Of a stretch of DNA of 61,435 nucleotides, positions 61,318 through 61,435 are shown piece by piece. The stretch is from 2-02-FULL-55-14 sp964581115 (GTDB lineage: Bacteria; Bacteroidota; Ignavibacteria; UBA10030): contig CAZOMY010000018.1 in assembly GCA_964581115.1 (NCBI GenBank), forward strand, positions 1 through 61,435, read 5' to 3'. A program made the position numbers and the translations under genes. The notes under the pieces were generated by a model. That model saw only the letters and a list, made by a program, of their open reading frames with translations, had not been told where the DNA came from and did no database searches. Every line of letters begins with the position of its first letter. The stretch's first letter is position 1.

Positions 61318-61435
61318 GGGTGCTGAAAAACCCGCTGGAAGTCAGAACAGGTACCGCCAAGCGCGCCAAGCCCGCCCTCGGCCGAGCCGAGGGCGAGGCG
61401 GGGGATCGCCAAGTCGATGGGGGAAAATGAATTGA
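61318..61435. repeat. 9-bp repeat element (copy F, cut by the window end)
   Basis: A head GGGTGCTGAAAAACCC at 61319-61334, two 9-base units (CCGCCAAGC, GCGCCAAGC) at 61354-61371, a GC-rich hairpin GCCCTCGGC/GCCGAGGGC near 61373-61393, and a further CGCCAAG at about 61407. The tail TGGGGGAAAATGAATT is also present, inverted, inside copy A. The rest of the element lies beyond the window. Confidence 0.65.

Overview
The window is about 61 kb of GC-rich chromosome (roughly 60 percent G+C by eye), densely packed with housekeeping and envelope genes. There is no prophage, integrase, insertion sequence or CRISPR array that I can see. The taxon is an inference. A secreted protein ends in the type IX secretion C-terminal domain (YQNYPNPFN near the start, GVYFYRL near the end), there are many lipoproteins, a FadL-type porin and a LolA protein, so the organism is a Gram-negative member of the Bacteroidota/Chlorobi superphylum. 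High G+C and E. coli-like promoters (TTGACT or TTGAAT, 17 bp, TATATT or TATTTT) point to a deep lineage such as Ignavibacteria or Kapabacteria rather than classical Bacteroidia.

Layout. 1-1156: a GA-rich 14-bp tandem repeat, then about 1.1 kb without a convincing gene. 1178-11916 (+): a type IX secreted Ig-repeat/dockerin protein, two lipoproteins, a beta-CASP hydrolase, an NAD-dependent epimerase, a nucleoside hydrolase, a probable beta-barrel protein and an RsbW-like anti-sigma factor, most joined by 1-31 bp overlaps. 12170-20636 (-): FadL porin, malate dehydrogenase, ribosomal proteins L27 and L21, a zinc/cadmium P-type ATPase with its ArsR/SmtB regulator and a near-perfect operator, shikimate dehydrogenase and a 12-15-unit TPR protein. 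20865-28823 (+): YggS, DivIVA-like protein, purine nucleoside phosphorylase, DUF2905 protein, IleRS, DksA, LspA and RluD. 28897-30072 (-): a DUF6600 protein. 30256-42746 (+): small lipoproteins, acyl-activating ligase, GMP synthase, an ABC exporter, a TPR protein, a TPR plus type I periplasmic-binding fusion, RadC, a coiled-coil lipoprotein with a LysM partner, and PhoH. 42845-43630 (-): MazG. Then tRNA-Ala(CGC), the small SRP RNA, and a long + strand block: RNase G/E, transaldolase, GcvT, a ComB-like phosphatase, FtsK, LolA, a flippase-like membrane protein, a two-domain sugar oxidoreductase, an outer-membrane-like protein, a divergent UppP, cyclophilin, HolA, a lipid kinase fusion (phytol-kinase-like plus DUF92), and SpmA/SpmB.

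How it fits together. Most genes serve envelope biogenesis (LspA, LolA, UppP-like, flippase-like, LysM and Lpp-like proteins, TPR-PBP fusion), translation and RNA turnover (IleRS, L21/L27, SRP RNA, RNase G/E, RluD, PhoH), and nucleoside salvage (nucleoside hydrolase, PNP, GuaA, MazG). The most unusual signals are a dispersed family of intergenic 9-bp tandem repeats arranged as inverted arms (at least six sites), a kinase-kinase isoprenoid fusion, a purine nucleoside phosphorylase carrying Asp at the base-selecting Asn position, a SpmA with a large extra soluble segment, a TPR-PBP fusion resembling LpoA in layout, and a promoter that predicts a nearly leaderless mRNA. I found no clear new defence or mobile system. 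Starts were chosen from ribosome binding sites, overlaps and family alignments made by eye; nothing was checked against a database.
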